Made by a program: the position numbers and the translations under genes
Notes under the pieces: generated by a model
Seen by the model: only the letters and a program-made list of their open reading frames with translations
What the model was told of the DNA's origin: nothing
Database searches by the model: none
Origin: an uncultured Clostridia bacterium
GTDB lineage: Bacteria > Bacillota > Clostridia > Christensenellales > Borkfalkiaceae
NCBI GenBank assembly: GCA_944327465.1
Contig: CALVHH010000007.1
Location: 20,026-84,025 of the forward strand
Length of the DNA stretch: 64,000 bases
Direction of reading: 5' to 3'
In this document: piece after piece, positions 9,295 through 16,517 of the stretch
Layout: each line of letters begins with the position of its first letter
Numbering within the stretch: position 1 is the stretch's first letter

Positions 9295-9594
9295 TTAGAG
9301 CTTTATTTTGATATCTACGCCGGCGGGAAGATGGACGGTGTCCAGAAGCTTTGCATTGGGGGTGTAGATGTCGATTATCCTCTTATAGGTGCGCTGTTCG
9401 AACTGTTCGCGGCTGTCCTTGTACTTGTGGGGGCTCCTGAGTATGGTGATTATCTCGCGCTCGGTGGGAAGGGGTATGGGACCGGATATCTTGGCGCCGC
9501 TCTTCTTCATCGTTTCAACTATCCTCGACGCTGCGAGATCTACGAGTTCGTGATCGTAAGCCACAAGTTTGATTCTGATTTTCTGTCCTGCCAT
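9295..9594 (-). CDS. rpsJ: Small ribosomal subunit protein S10
   Basis: 99 aa, first gene of the operon. [20 protein letters not shown] and the S10 signature [20 protein letters not shown] are present; S10 is also the NusE antitermination factor. AAAGGAGAATAAA precedes the ATG at 9594. Its ~235-nt leader begins at the consensus promoter 9836-9864 and contains an intrinsic terminator, which suggests attenuation control of the whole operon. Confidence 0.98.
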   Translation of the reverse strand: MAGQKIRIKLVAYDHELVDLAASRIVETMKKSGAKISGPIPLPTEREIITILRSPHKYKDSREQFEQRTYKRIIDIYTPNAKLLDTVHLPAGVDIKIKL

Positions 9595-9671
9595 TTTATT
9601 CTCCTTTTATACTAACAAAAATTTGATTTGAGTCGCGTCAACTTATCCGTGTGTATCGCGCTTTTAACATC

Positions 9672-9692
9672 AAAAAACGCCATTTTATGGCG
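9672..9692 (-). terminator. Intrinsic terminator in the S10 operon leader (attenuator candidate)
   Basis: On the minus strand the sequence is CGCCA-TAAAA-TGGCG followed directly by TTTTTT: a 5-bp stem, small loop and U-run. It lies ~80 nt before the rpsJ start codon and ~140 nt after the predicted transcription start. There is no other minus-strand gene upstream that needs terminating, so a regulatory role is likely. A partly complementary outer pair (GCTTTT...AAC around 9697-9708, GTTAAAAGC at 9660-9668) could form a competing stem. Confidence 0.65.
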
Positions 9693-9835
9693 CAGTTAAC
9701 AAAAGCCACGGTTAGTCGCAGGAGTCAAGCCCCTACATTTGTCAGCGTAAATTATCTTTTCCCCGCAGCTTCAAGGGGAATTTAAAGTAACTTTACGCCT
9801 CATCCCTATACACACGTTTTTCAACACGCCTGACT

Positions 9836-9864
9836 ATTATATTATAATCGCCCGCCGCTGTCAA
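9836..9864 (-). promoter_or_regulatory. Sigma-A promoter of the S10-spc operon
   Basis: Minus strand: TTGACA at 9864-9859, a 17-bp spacer, and TATAAT at 9841-9836, a perfect match to both consensus hexamers at optimal spacing. Transcription should start near 9829, giving a leader of ~235 nt to rpsJ. Confidence 0.9.
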
Positions 9865-10190
9865 CTGTTTTGAGCAATTTTTTTTGCGGAAACGGGCGGT
9901 TTTTTGCCCTTTTTTGCGCCATTTGGGGCAGTTTTTTGCTATTTTTGTAGCGAACGGACATTTTAGTGCCGTTCGCCCGCCGACAACACAATATATTGAC
10001 TTTCGGTTGGCTTTTAATACCCATTTGCGCCGCAAAAAAATACCTTGTCCAACCGCAAAAAAATGTATTATATTTTCTTATGTTAATTTGAAAATGTTAT
10101 ATAGCAGACATTTTGAACTTTGATAACAGAAATTTTTGTGAGCGATTATCAAATAGTGCAGTTTGACAAGCAAAATTTCACCTTTACAGG
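9865..10190. other. A+T-rich intergenic stretch without a gene
   Basis: Between the back of the S10 promoter and the repeat block. It has runs of T/A and no ORF with a ribosome binding site. I see no RNA gene or terminator that can be supported. Confidence 0.5.
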
Positions 10191-10590
10191 CGCGGAGAGA
10201 CGCCCGGAGAAATCCTACAGCGAGGCTCGGCGGCGCGCCATTTTGTCCGTCGCTGTCGCTCCGAGATTTCTCCACGCGCTCGGCTTACAGCCTCGCTTGG
10301 TCGAAATGACAAAAGGGAAAGGCGCGTCGAAATGACAAAAGGAAATTTGCACTTCTGTCGAAACGACAAAAGGAGACTTGCGCTTGGTCGAAATAACAAA
10401 AAGGGGAAGCCCGGTCGACTTTCCCGCCCCGTCATTTCGACTAAGCCGCGGCGGGCTCCCGCCCGCCGCGGCGCACGGAGAAATCTGACCGCATAGCGCG
10501 GTCGACCGAAGGAAGGCTCCCTTTAGCAAGGGCGTGCACGGAGTCCTTGCTAAAGGGGCTCGTGGAGAGGTCGACGACACCGCGCAAAAT
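10191..10590. repeat. Dispersed intergenic repeat block, copy A
   Basis: Built from short units also found at 13920-14165 and 24728-24870: GTCGAAATGACAAAAGG (at least four tandem variants between 10310 and 10400, plus the inverse CCGTCATTTCGACTAAG at 10430-10446), GAGAAATCT / AGATTTCTC and GGTCGAC. It also has a strong palindrome (CCGCGGCGGGC / GCCCGCCGCGG, 10446-10472). Short ORFs through it are not coding-like. Confidence 0.8.
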
Positions 10591-10714
10591 ATTTTCCGGG
10601 CGCGGCGTTTTAAATGCTTTGAACGGCGTTATAATAATAGTGAACAAACAAGGAAGCCCCGATAAAGACTCCCCGAAGGTTTGAAAATATTTGAATTTAA
10701 AGGAGATTTTTATT

Positions 10715-11131
10715 ATGAAAAATTATGGTCTTTCCAAGAGAAACAACAACTATGACTTATTCGACGCGTTCGACGACTTCTTCCGCCCCGTGTTCTATGA
10801 CGAGGTCAACGACCTTAAAACAAATATAAAGGAGACGGACGACAGCTACGAGCTGGACGTTGAAATGCCCGGCTACGCCAAGAACCAGATCAAACTTTCG
10901 CTTGAAAACGGTTATCTCACGATAAGCGCAAGTAAGGAAAGCAAGGAGGAGGACAAGAACAAGCACTATGTAAGGAAAGAGATTTCCGAAAGCTGTTCAA
11001 GGAGCTACTATGTAGGCGACGACGTACAGCAGGAGGACATTAAAGCCAAGTACGACAACGGCATACTTTCGGTATGCGTGCCCAAGAGCCAGCCCAAGCG
11101 CATAGAGAGCAAGTTCATAGACATAGAGTGA
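10715..11131 (+). CDS. Hsp20/alpha-crystallin family small heat shock protein
   Basis: 138 aa ATP-independent holdase that binds unfolding proteins. The alpha-crystallin domain spans about residues 35-125 (TDDSYELDVEMPGYAKNQIK, GYLTISASKE, YDNGILSVCVPK), with the conserved A/G-x-L/V-x-V motif near the end. The start is the ATG at 10715 with AAAGGAG 8 bp upstream; a TTG at 10691 lies upstream of that site and is not the start. It stands alone between repeat copy A and a terminator. No CIRCE element is seen, so HrcA control is not supported. Confidence 0.93.
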   Translation: MKNYGLSKRNNNYDLFDAFDDFFRPVFYDEVNDLKTNIKETDDSYELDVEMPGYAKNQIKLSLENGYLTISASKESKEEDKNKHYVRKEISESCSRSYYVGDDVQQEDIKAKYDNGILSVCVPKSQPKRIESKFIDIE

Positions 11132-11176
11132 TGCCGCGAAGATTTGAGCGGCTTTGATAAAATTTAAGACCCCTTT

Positions 11177-11220
11177 GCGGTGGGTCGCCAGGATCAGGCG
11201 ACCCGCCGCTTTTTCTTTAA
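11177..11220 (+). terminator. Intrinsic terminator after hsp20
   Basis: Stem GCGGTGGGTCGCC / GGCGACCCGCCGC with a 7-nt loop, followed by TTTTTCTTT. Confidence 0.9.
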
Positions 11221-11276
11221 ACGGGAAAATTGTGCGGCGCAAAAATTTACCGCGGCAAAGTTCGCCTTAAATATGT

Positions 11277-11305
11277 TTGCTTTTGACGGCGTTCGGTTAT
11301 ATAAT
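11277..11305 (+). promoter_or_regulatory. Promoter of the G3E GTPase pair
   Basis: TTGCTT at 11277-11282, 17-bp spacer, TATAAT at 11300-11305. The A+T-rich sequence just downstream has repeated TATAATAT words that could hold a metalloregulator site, but I cannot assign one. Confidence 0.6.
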
Positions 11306-11337
11306 ATGGTAAATATAATATTAAGGAAGTGTTTTAA

Positions 11338-12399
11338 ATGGTAAAGATAGATATCTTTTCGGGATTTTTGGGCGCGGGCAAGACTACGCTCATAAAAAAG
11401 CTGATAAAGGAAGCCTATGCGGGCGAAAAGCTGGTGCTGATCGAAAACGAATTCGGCGAAATAGGCGTCGACGGCGGCTTTATGCAGGAAGCCGGCATAA
11501 CGGTAAACGAACTCAACTCAGGCTGCATATGCTGTTCGCTGGTGGGCGACTTTGCCAAGGCGTTGAAGCAGGTGGACGAGCAGTACAGCCCCGACAGGAT
11601 ACTAATTGAACCTTCGGGCGTGGGCAAACTTTCGGACGTGGCTAAGGCGGTTGAAAGAGCAAACCTTGCCGACGCAAAAATAAATTCCATGACTACCGTG
11701 GTGGATGCGAACAAGTGCAGGATGTACATGAAGAACTTTGGCGAGTTCTTCAACGACCAGATAGAGAGCGCCGCCTGCATAGTATTCAGCCATGCCGACG
11801 TGGCTAGCGAGGAAAAGCTTGCCAAAGCCGTGGAACTCGTGCGCGGGCACAACCCGAGCGCCACGATAGTCACCACAGATTTGAAGAGTCTGGACGGTAA
11901 GGAAATCCTTAATGCAATGGAGCACACCTCCACCCTTGCCGGCGAGCTTGCAAAGCTGGCGCGGGAAGTGCAGGACGAGCACGAACACTGCCACCACGAG
12001 CATGACCACGAGCATGAGCACGAGCATGAACACGAGCATGAGCACGAGCACCATCATCACGGGGACGGCGAGTGCTGCTGCCACGAGCATGAACATGAAC
12101 ATGAGCATCATCACCATCACGCCGACGAGGTATTCACGAGCTGGGGCAGGGAGACGAGCAAAAAGTTCACCGCCGAAGAGCTTGAAGAGATGCTTGCAAA
12201 GCTTTCGGACGCGGTATGCTACGGCACTGTACTGAGGGCAAAGGGCATTGTAGAGGGCGAAAACGGAAAGTGGCTGCACTTTGACTACGTGCCCGGCGAA
12301 ACGGACGTGCGCGAGGGCGCACCCGTATACACGGGCAGGCTGTGCGTAATAGGCAGCAAGCTCGACGAAGAGGAACTTGAAGAGCTGTTCGGAGTTTAA
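11338..12399 (+). CDS. G3E (CobW/COG0523) GTPase with His/Glu-rich metal-binding segment
   Basis: 353 aa putative metallochaperone GTPase. Walker A GFLGAGKTT is at residues 9-17, the COG0523 metal-site motif C63-I-C65-C66 in NSGCICCSL, Walker B-like ILIEPSGVG near residue 85-95, and an NKxD-like switch replaced by FSHADV. Residues ~217-265 are an alternating His/Glu tract (repeats of EHEH with HHHH and CCC) that should bind several Zn or similar ions. The CobW C-terminal domain follows. The next gene is a second GTPase 8 bp downstream, so the two probably act together. The metal is not shown by sequence; zinc is the usual guess for this family. Confidence 0.9.
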   Translation: MVKIDIFSGFLGAGKTTLIKKLIKEAYAGEKLVLIENEFGEIGVDGGFMQEAGITVNELNSGCICCSLVGDFAKALKQVDEQYSPDRILIEPSGVGKLSDVAKAVERANLADAKINSMTTVVDANKCRMYMKNFGEFFNDQIESAACIVFSHADVASEEKLAKAVELVRGHNPSATIVTTDLKSLDGKEILNAMEHTSTLAGELAKLAREVQDEHEHCHHEHDHEHEHEHEHEHEHEHHHHGDGECCCHEHEHEHEHHHHHADEVFTSWGRETSKKFTAEELEEMLAKLSDAVCYGTVLRAKGIVEGENGKWLHFDYVPGETDVREGAPVYTGRLCVIGSKLDEEELEELFGV

Positions 12400-12407
12400 A
12401 GAGCGCC

Positions 12408-13361
12408 ATGCAGGACGTTAACGTATTTTTATTCCTGGGTTTTTTGGAGAGCGGCAAGACGAAGTTTATACAGGAAACTTTGGAAGACCCGCGCATGGAG
12501 AACGGCGAGCGCACGCTGTTATTGGTGTGCGAGGAGGGCGAAGAGGAATACGAGCCCAAAAAGTTCGCCGTTAAAAATGTTGCAATAGAGCGGATCGAGG
12601 ACAGGGAGCACCTGAACGAGTACACCCTGAACTATCTTACCAAAAAGTACCGCGCCGAGCGCGTAGTTGTGGAATACAACGGAACGTGGATGTTGCAGGA
12701 CTTTTTTGACGCAATGCCGGAAAGCTGGGTGATAAACCAGATGATGACGTTTGCCGACGCGAACACGTTTTTGAGCCACAACCGGAACATGCGCCAGCTT
12801 GTATACGACAAGATATACATGACGCAGATGGTGGTGTTCAACCGGTTCAAGGGCGAAATGTCCAAAGAGCAGTTCCACAAGATAGTGCGCGGCATTACGC
12901 GGCGGGCGGACATCGTATACGAATATATAGGCGGAAAAGCCGAATTCGACGACACCGTAGACCCCATGCCCTACGACATGGACGCGCCGGTAATAGAGAT
13001 AGAGGACAGGGATTTTGCGCTGTTTTACCGCGACCTTTCGGAAAATCCTTCTGCCTACGCGGGCAAGACGGTGCGCTTCAAGGGCATGGCTGCGGTCTCC
13101 AAAAAAGTGCCGCAGGGCTTTATAGTAATAGGCAGGTACATAATGACCTGCTGCGAAGCCGACATAGCTTACGACGGCTTTGCGCTGAAGACAGACGGCA
13201 AAGCGACGGACGTAAAGACAAAGGACTGGCTGAACGTGACGGCAAAGATAAGCTTTGGCTACAACGCCGTATACCGCGGCGAGGGACCCATACTCGAAGC
13301 TATCGAAATAGAAAAGTGCGACCCTCTGCCCGCCGACGAAATCGTGGCTACATTTTATTGA
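12408..13361 (+). CDS. G3E-like GTPase fused to a CCxAD (TIGR03943-like) domain
   Basis: 317 aa. The N-terminus has a P-loop GFLESGKTKF (residues 11-20) and a G3E-like fold, but the C-x-C-C metal motif of the neighbour is missing. The C-terminal ~110 residues resemble the TIGR03943/YcgQ family: KVPQGFIVIGRYIMTCCEAD, with a cysteine pair followed by Glu-Ala-Asp, then a DWLNVTAKISFGY segment. TIGR03943 proteins usually stand beside YcgR-type permeases, which are absent here. The gene follows the first GTPase with 8 bp and shares its mRNA; a terminator follows. Family assignment of the C-terminal part is by pattern recognition only. Confidence 0.75.
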   Translation: MQDVNVFLFLGFLESGKTKFIQETLEDPRMENGERTLLLVCEEGEEEYEPKKFAVKNVAIERIEDREHLNEYTLNYLTKKYRAERVVVEYNGTWMLQDFFDAMPESWVINQMMTFADANTFLSHNRNMRQLVYDKIYMTQMVVFNRFKGEMSKEQFHKIVRGITRRADIVYEYIGGKAEFDDTVDPMPYDMDAPVIEIEDRDFALFYRDLSENPSAYAGKTVRFKGMAAVSKKVPQGFIVIGRYIMTCCEADIAYDGFALKTDGKATDVKTKDWLNVTAKISFGYNAVYRGEGPILEAIEIEKCDPLPADEIVATFY

Positions 13362-13378
13362 ATTTATTGCGACCCGCA

Positions 13379-13421
13379 GAGAGGGGGCGCACGGCATCCG
13401 CCGTGCGCCCCCTCTCTTTTG
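13379..13421 (+). terminator. Intrinsic terminator after the GTPase pair
   Basis: Very stable stem GAGAGGGGGCGCACGG / CCGTGCGCCCCCTCTC followed by TTTT. Confidence 0.88.
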
Positions 13422-13481
13422 CACGCAAAAAGTATAACCGAGGTCTGCGGCGGCAATAATGAGATACATCGGGAGGAGCGT

Positions 13482-13901
13482 ATGCGTACCATAAAACTTG
13501 CCGCAATACTTATGATTGCCGCCGCCGTATGCGCGGCGGCGGTGTCGCTGCCCAAGCGCACGGCGTTCGAATGCGGGCAGAGCTACACGTTTTACACAGG
13601 CAGTTCGTCTTCAAACTGCCGCATAGTGACGGCTGCGGACAACGCCGCGCTGGTGCTGCTCACGCTCGGGGAAGTGCGCGGCGAGGCGACCACTTACACA
13701 CGGCTGGACGTGGCGGAATTTTTATCGGGCGTCAACGGGCGGGTGCTGTTCGTCGAAGAGCTTTCGGACAGCGTGAACTACTACTGCGCCGCCGACCTGC
13801 CCTACTCCGCCGAGCTGTACGGAATGGAGATAAACCTGCACATAAGCGTGCGCGACGACGGCGTGACGGTGGCTTCGCCCATTATTTTCGGCGGATACTG
13901 A
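13482..13901 (+). CDS. Small secreted protein of unknown function
   Basis: 139 aa. The ATG at 13482 follows GGGAGGAGCG closely and opens a signal peptide (RTIKLAAILMIAAAVCAAAV). The mature part has four cysteines (FECGQSYTF, SNCRIV, YYCAAD) and ends PIIFGGY. I do not recognise the family. In Bacillus, YwmB lies upstream of spoIIQ in a sporulation neighbourhood, and this gene sits upstream of a SpoIIQ-like gene, so a YwmB-like role is possible but unproven; it is shorter than YwmB. Confidence 0.6.
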   Translation: MRTIKLAAILMIAAAVCAAAVSLPKRTAFECGQSYTFYTGSSSSNCRIVTAADNAALVLLTLGEVRGEATTYTRLDVAEFLSGVNGRVLFVEELSDSVNYYCAADLPYSAELYGMEINLHISVRDDGVTVASPIIFGGY

Positions 13902-13919
13902 CAAAAACGGCATGCCCGG

Positions 13920-14165
13920 CAGGCTCCTACGCCCTTGTCATTTCTCCATGCGCCGCGGCGGGCAAAGCCCGCCGCGGCGCATGGAGAAATCTGTCTTTAT
14001 GGCTCGGTCGAACCCTTTTGTCCGTCGCTTACGCTCCGAGATTTCTCCGCTCCGCACTACGTGCTTCGGTCGAAATGACAAAAGGGGGATATGGTCGACT
14101 ATCCCGCCCTTGGCATTTAAAGCGCAGTCGAGAAATCTGACTTTATGGCGTGGTCGACAATCGTC
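13920..14165. repeat. Dispersed intergenic repeat block, copy B
   Basis: Shares GTCATTTCTCC, a GCGCCGCGGCGGGC palindrome (13950-13981), GGAGAAATCTG, GTCCGTCGCT, GAGATTTCTCC and GGTCGAAATGACAAAAGG with copies A and C. The order of words differs between copies, as expected for a modular or decaying intergenic repeat. It fills the gap between the secreted protein and the M23 gene. Confidence 0.8.
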
Positions 14166-14316
14166 AAACGCAATTGAAAATTGCCGCATGAATTTTAGCG
14201 GCACAGCCGCCGCGTGAACACCCCGCGAAATTGATTGATTTGCAGGTATATTCTACGAAAATGCGGGCAATAAATTATTTGCGGACGACAACAGCCGCGT
14301 AAAAGGAGATAAAATT

Positions 14317-14991
14317 ATGAGCCAGGAACAAAACAACGAGAAAAGCAAAAAGAGACTGTTTACCTATTACCTCATACTGGGCGCGTGCCTGCTGCTTATA
14401 GCCGCAGTGACGCTGACGGTGATATTTGCCGTGCGCGGCAGCGACGACACTCTGCTGCCGGGCGGCGACGTTGCGGACGTGGGCGATGACGACGGCGACA
14501 CAGACGGCGATGACGGCAGCGATGACGACAGCGATGACGACGACGGGCAGCAGCCTTCGGACGACGTTTCGGCGGCGTATGAATTTATTGCGCCCGTGGC
14601 ACAGCTCGATATCATAAACGACTATACCTTTTATTATAATAAGACGCTGGACTGCTACCACTACCACACCGGTCTGGACATAGCCGGCGAGGCGGGCACG
14701 GAAGTTCTGGCGTGCGTGGACGGCACGATTGAGAGCATAACCAGGGACGACGTGCTGGACGGCGGCGAGATAGTTATAGCCCACGCCGACGGCGTAAAGA
14801 CGACCTACCGCTTTATAGACGTTGCCGAAGGGCTTGAAACGGGCGACGCCGTGGAGCGCGGCGACGTGATAGGCACGATAGCCCAACCCGCGGGCAGCGA
14901 GTACAAAGAGGGCGCCCACCTGCACTTCGAAGTTTCGAAAAACGGCGAACTTGCCGACCCCAACGACTATCTGGACATCGCCGAAAAGTAA
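14317..14991 (+). CDS. Membrane-anchored M23 family (LytM/SpoIIQ-like) protein
   Basis: 224 aa. One transmembrane segment at about residues 14-37 (YYLILGACLLLIAAVTLTVI), an Asp-rich spacer (residues ~50-77, repeats of DDGD), then a LytM/M23 domain with the zinc-ligand pattern H-x3-D (YHYHTGLDIAG) and the terminal HLHFEV. All ligands are present, so it could be an active endopeptidase. Architecture (single TM plus LytM, ~220 aa) matches SpoIIQ, which binds SpoIIIAH across the forespore membrane. Start chosen from AAAAGGAGATAAAATT before the ATG. It could equally be a vegetative cell wall M23 enzyme. Confidence 0.8.
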   Translation: MSQEQNNEKSKKRLFTYYLILGACLLLIAAVTLTVIFAVRGSDDTLLPGGDVADVGDDDGDTDGDDGSDDDSDDDDGQQPSDDVSAAYEFIAPVAQLDIINDYTFYYNKTLDCYHYHTGLDIAGEAGTEVLACVDGTIESITRDDVLDGGEIVIAHADGVKTTYRFIDVAEGLETGDAVERGDVIGTIAQPAGSEYKEGAHLHFEVSKNGELADPNDYLDIAEK

Positions 14992-15018
14992 TTTTGCACT
15001 TAACAATACCCGCTTAAT

Positions 15019-15065
15019 GCGGCAGCGGCGCACGCTTTTGCGTGCGCCGCTGCCGCTATTTTTTT
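15019..15065 (+). terminator. Intrinsic terminator after the M23 gene
   Basis: 17-bp stem GCGGCAGCGGCGCACGC / GCGTGCGCCGCTGCCGC with a TTTT loop and a run of seven T. Confidence 0.92.
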
Positions 15066-15350
15066 ACTTATTGTTACCTTTTTTCATGGCAAAACATGCC
15101 CTCTGTTTAAAACCCACCTGGTGCGGTTATATTAAATACGCCCGAAAGGTACGGCTTTTGAACGCAGATTTTAGCGTATTTTACAAAACGCCGACAACTT
15201 TTGTGAGATACGCCAAAATTTTGTTAGTTTTGAAATATTGTAACAAAAAGTTTACAAATAAAATGAAAATTCACAAAAATTATCCGTATTATCATAAAAT
15301 AGTGTTATAAAATAACATAAAAAACTTTTTTGAAATTTTCTTCAATGTGA

Positions 15351-15379
15351 TTGACTAACAAAAAATCCTATGCTATACT
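15351..15379 (+). promoter_or_regulatory. Strong promoter of the six-peptide unit
   Basis: TTGACT at 15351-15356, exactly 17 bp, TATACT at 15374-15379. The upstream 280 bp (15066-15350) is A+T-rich and gene-free. The predicted start is about 15386, the first base of a stem-loop. Confidence 0.88.
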
Positions 15380-15385
15380 GCATGC

Positions 15386-15412
15386 GAAATCGAGGTGAGG
15401 CACCGAGGTTTC
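15386..15412 (+). promoter_or_regulatory. 5'-terminal hairpin of the peptide mRNA
   Basis: GAAATC-GA-GGTG-AGG-CACC-GA-GGTTTC: two helical parts separated by a symmetric GA/GA internal loop (able to form tandem sheared G-A pairs) with a 3-nt loop. It begins at the predicted transcription start, a position where hairpins protect mRNAs from 5' decay. Confidence 0.6.
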
Positions 15413-15449
15413 AAATAAAAAAACAATTTTATACAGGGAGGCACGACAA

Positions 15450-15542
15450 ATGGATATGTATAAGAATTTGACGCAGACCTGCATAACCCACTGCATGAAC
15501 TACTGCGCCAGCATCAACGAAAGAACAAACGGCGTTATCTGA
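15450..15542 (+). CDS. Short peptide, family 1 copy 1 (30 aa)
   Basis: 30 aa, beginning MDMYKNLTQTCITHCMNY and ending TNGVI, preceded by GGGAGGCACGACAA. Cysteines at 11, 15 and 19 with His14 give the pattern C-x2-H-C-x3-C. It shares MxMYxNLTxTCxxHCxNY with the next two ORFs, each with its own ribosome binding site, while the spacers between them are unrelated: the sign of selected coding sequences. No signal peptide or double-glycine leader. I do not recognise the family. Confidence 0.7.
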   Translation: MDMYKNLTQTCITHCMNYCASINERTNGVI

Positions 15543-15624
15543 AATATACTTAAGCGATAACAAAAGAACAAGACTGAAAAATTATCCCTACACCAAGACC
15601 TTTAATTGCAAGGAGGTATTCAAA

Positions 15625-15717
15625 ATGGATATGTACGCAAACCTTACAAAGACCTGCGTTGAACACTGCATGAACTACACAAGGCAGTTCAACGGCAAGG
15701 CAGTCAACATCTTTTAA
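15625..15717 (+). CDS. Short peptide, family 1 copy 2 (30 aa)
   Basis: 30 aa, beginning MDMYANLTKTCVEHCMNY, with AAGGAGGTATTCAAA upstream. Cys11, His14 and Cys15 are kept but the third cysteine is Thr19, so the invariant core is TCxxHC. Ends QFNGKAVNIF; copy 3 also has QFNG at the same position. 82 bp after copy 1. Confidence 0.7.
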   Translation: MDMYANLTKTCVEHCMNYTRQFNGKAVNIF

Positions 15718-15799
15718 CACACCGCTTTAAATTTTAATTGATCACGACATCTACTCAACCCCCATCAAATAGCTTTTAAGTTACGAGGAGGACGACAAA

Positions 15800-15892
15800 A
15801 TGAATATGTATGCAAACCTTACGCAGACTTGCGTTGCTCATTGCAAAAACTACTGCGAGCAGTTCAACGGCCGTCGTTTTATTGAAGGCTGA
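15800..15892 (+). CDS. Short peptide, family 1 copy 3 (30 aa)
   Basis: 30 aa, beginning MNMYANLTQTCVAHCKNY, with CGAGGAGGACGACAAA upstream. Cys11, His14, Cys15 and Cys19 all present. All three family-1 peptides are exactly 30 residues long and the conserved part is the first 18, which would form one helix with the cysteines on one face (i, i+4, i+8). Confidence 0.7.
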   Translation: MNMYANLTQTCVAHCKNYCEQFNGRRFIEG

Positions 15893-15959
15893 ACAGCAGC
15901 AGTTAAAGGATCCGGCGCCCGCGAGGCGCATGCAACACTACCTTCAAGGAGGTAAAGAT

Positions 15960-16055
15960 ATGGACATTTATGAAAGATTGAACCAACTTGATGACGAAAA
16001 GACCGCTTACGGCGTAAACCCTCTTTCGTATGTCGTACTCGACTGCGCAAGATAA
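15960..16055 (+). CDS. Short peptide, family 2 copy 1 (31 aa)
   Basis: 31 aa, beginning MDIYERLNQLDDEK, with CAAGGAGGTAAAGAT upstream. The C-terminal block GVNPLSYVVLDCAR recurs in the next ORF as GVSPLSYVALGCAR. A single cysteine sits three residues from the end in both. No recognised family. Confidence 0.68.
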   Translation: MDIYERLNQLDDEKTAYGVNPLSYVVLDCAR

Positions 16056-16123
16056 TTTAAGCCGGTCGGCATTGACACAACAGTTTTTGGAAATATCGAA
16101 AAGAAACAAGGAGTTTTAAAATC

Positions 16124-16222
16124 ATGGTAGAAATTTACGAGGAAATTGCAAATCTTGACAACAATAGGAACGAAATAGGCGTTTCGCCCCTTTCGTACGT
16201 AGCGCTCGGCTGCGCAAGATAA
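16124..16222 (+). CDS. Short peptide, family 2 copy 2 (32 aa)
   Basis: 32 aa, beginning MVEIYEEIANLDNNRN and ending GVSPLSYVALGCAR, with ACAAGGAGTTTTAAAATC upstream. The I-Y-E plus L-D spacing and the terminal PLSYVxLxCAR match copy 1, so the pair is a paralogous family although the DNA has diverged at third positions. Confidence 0.68.
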   Translation: MVEIYEEIANLDNNRNEIGVSPLSYVALGCAR

Positions 16223-16272
16223 CTTGCCGCAGGCACGGTCGGATTATTTCAGACATTTAAGGAGATTTTATT

Positions 16273-16386
16273 ATGTTTGACATGTTTCAGGAGATAGTCC
16301 GCGCACAGAGGGACATTGAAAACGGAGCAAGACCCGGACTTGCATGCAGCACCCTTTTGTGGTACTACCTTTCAATGAACCGTTAA
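16273..16386 (+). CDS. Short peptide, last ORF of the unit (37 aa)
   Basis: 37 aa, beginning MFDMFQEIVRAQRDIENG and ending LLWYYLSMNR, with TTAAGGAGATTTTATT upstream. It has weak echoes of family 2 (aromatic at position 5-6, E-I, then G-x-x-P-x-L) and one cysteine at position 25, but a hydrophobic aromatic C-terminus. Followed after ~65 bp by the unit's terminator. Confidence 0.62.
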   Translation: MFDMFQEIVRAQRDIENGARPGLACSTLLWYYLSMNR

Positions 16387-16450
16387 GACCCGGGCGGCAT
16401 GAAAACACCCCCTCCAATTGCGGCTTCTGCCGCACTGTAAAACCAACTAT

Positions 16451-16493
16451 AAAGACGGCGGACTGCTTTTAAAAGCGGCCCGCCGTCTTTAAA
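16451..16493. terminator. Terminator between the peptide unit and the XRE gene
   Basis: AAAGACGGCGG...CCGCCGTCTTT with an inner GC stem; A-rich on one side and T-rich on the other, so it can serve both the plus-strand peptide unit and the convergent minus-strand XRE gene. Confidence 0.8.
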
Positions 16494-16517
16494 TTTATGC
16501 CCCGCGCAGACGGTGAA

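Noticed and set aside
10184-10647. Several 65-120 codon frames through repeat copy A
   Set aside because: They arise from the G+C-rich repeat words and appear in many frames and both strands, with no start signals.
11990-12125. Tandem GAGCAT/GAGCAC repeats
   Set aside because: Explained by the His/Glu-rich protein segment, in frame throughout; not an independent repeat element.
11602-12279. Hydrophobic antisense frame in the first GTPase gene
   Set aside because: It is the complement of the His/Glu-rich codons (GAGCAT read backwards as Met/Leu/Val) and has no start signal.
15450-16386. Peptide unit as lanthipeptide, SCIFF or bacteriocin precursors
   Set aside because: No double-glycine or SCIFF-type leader, no maturase, peptidase or exporter beside the unit, and the conserved part is the N-terminus rather than a leader-core arrangement.
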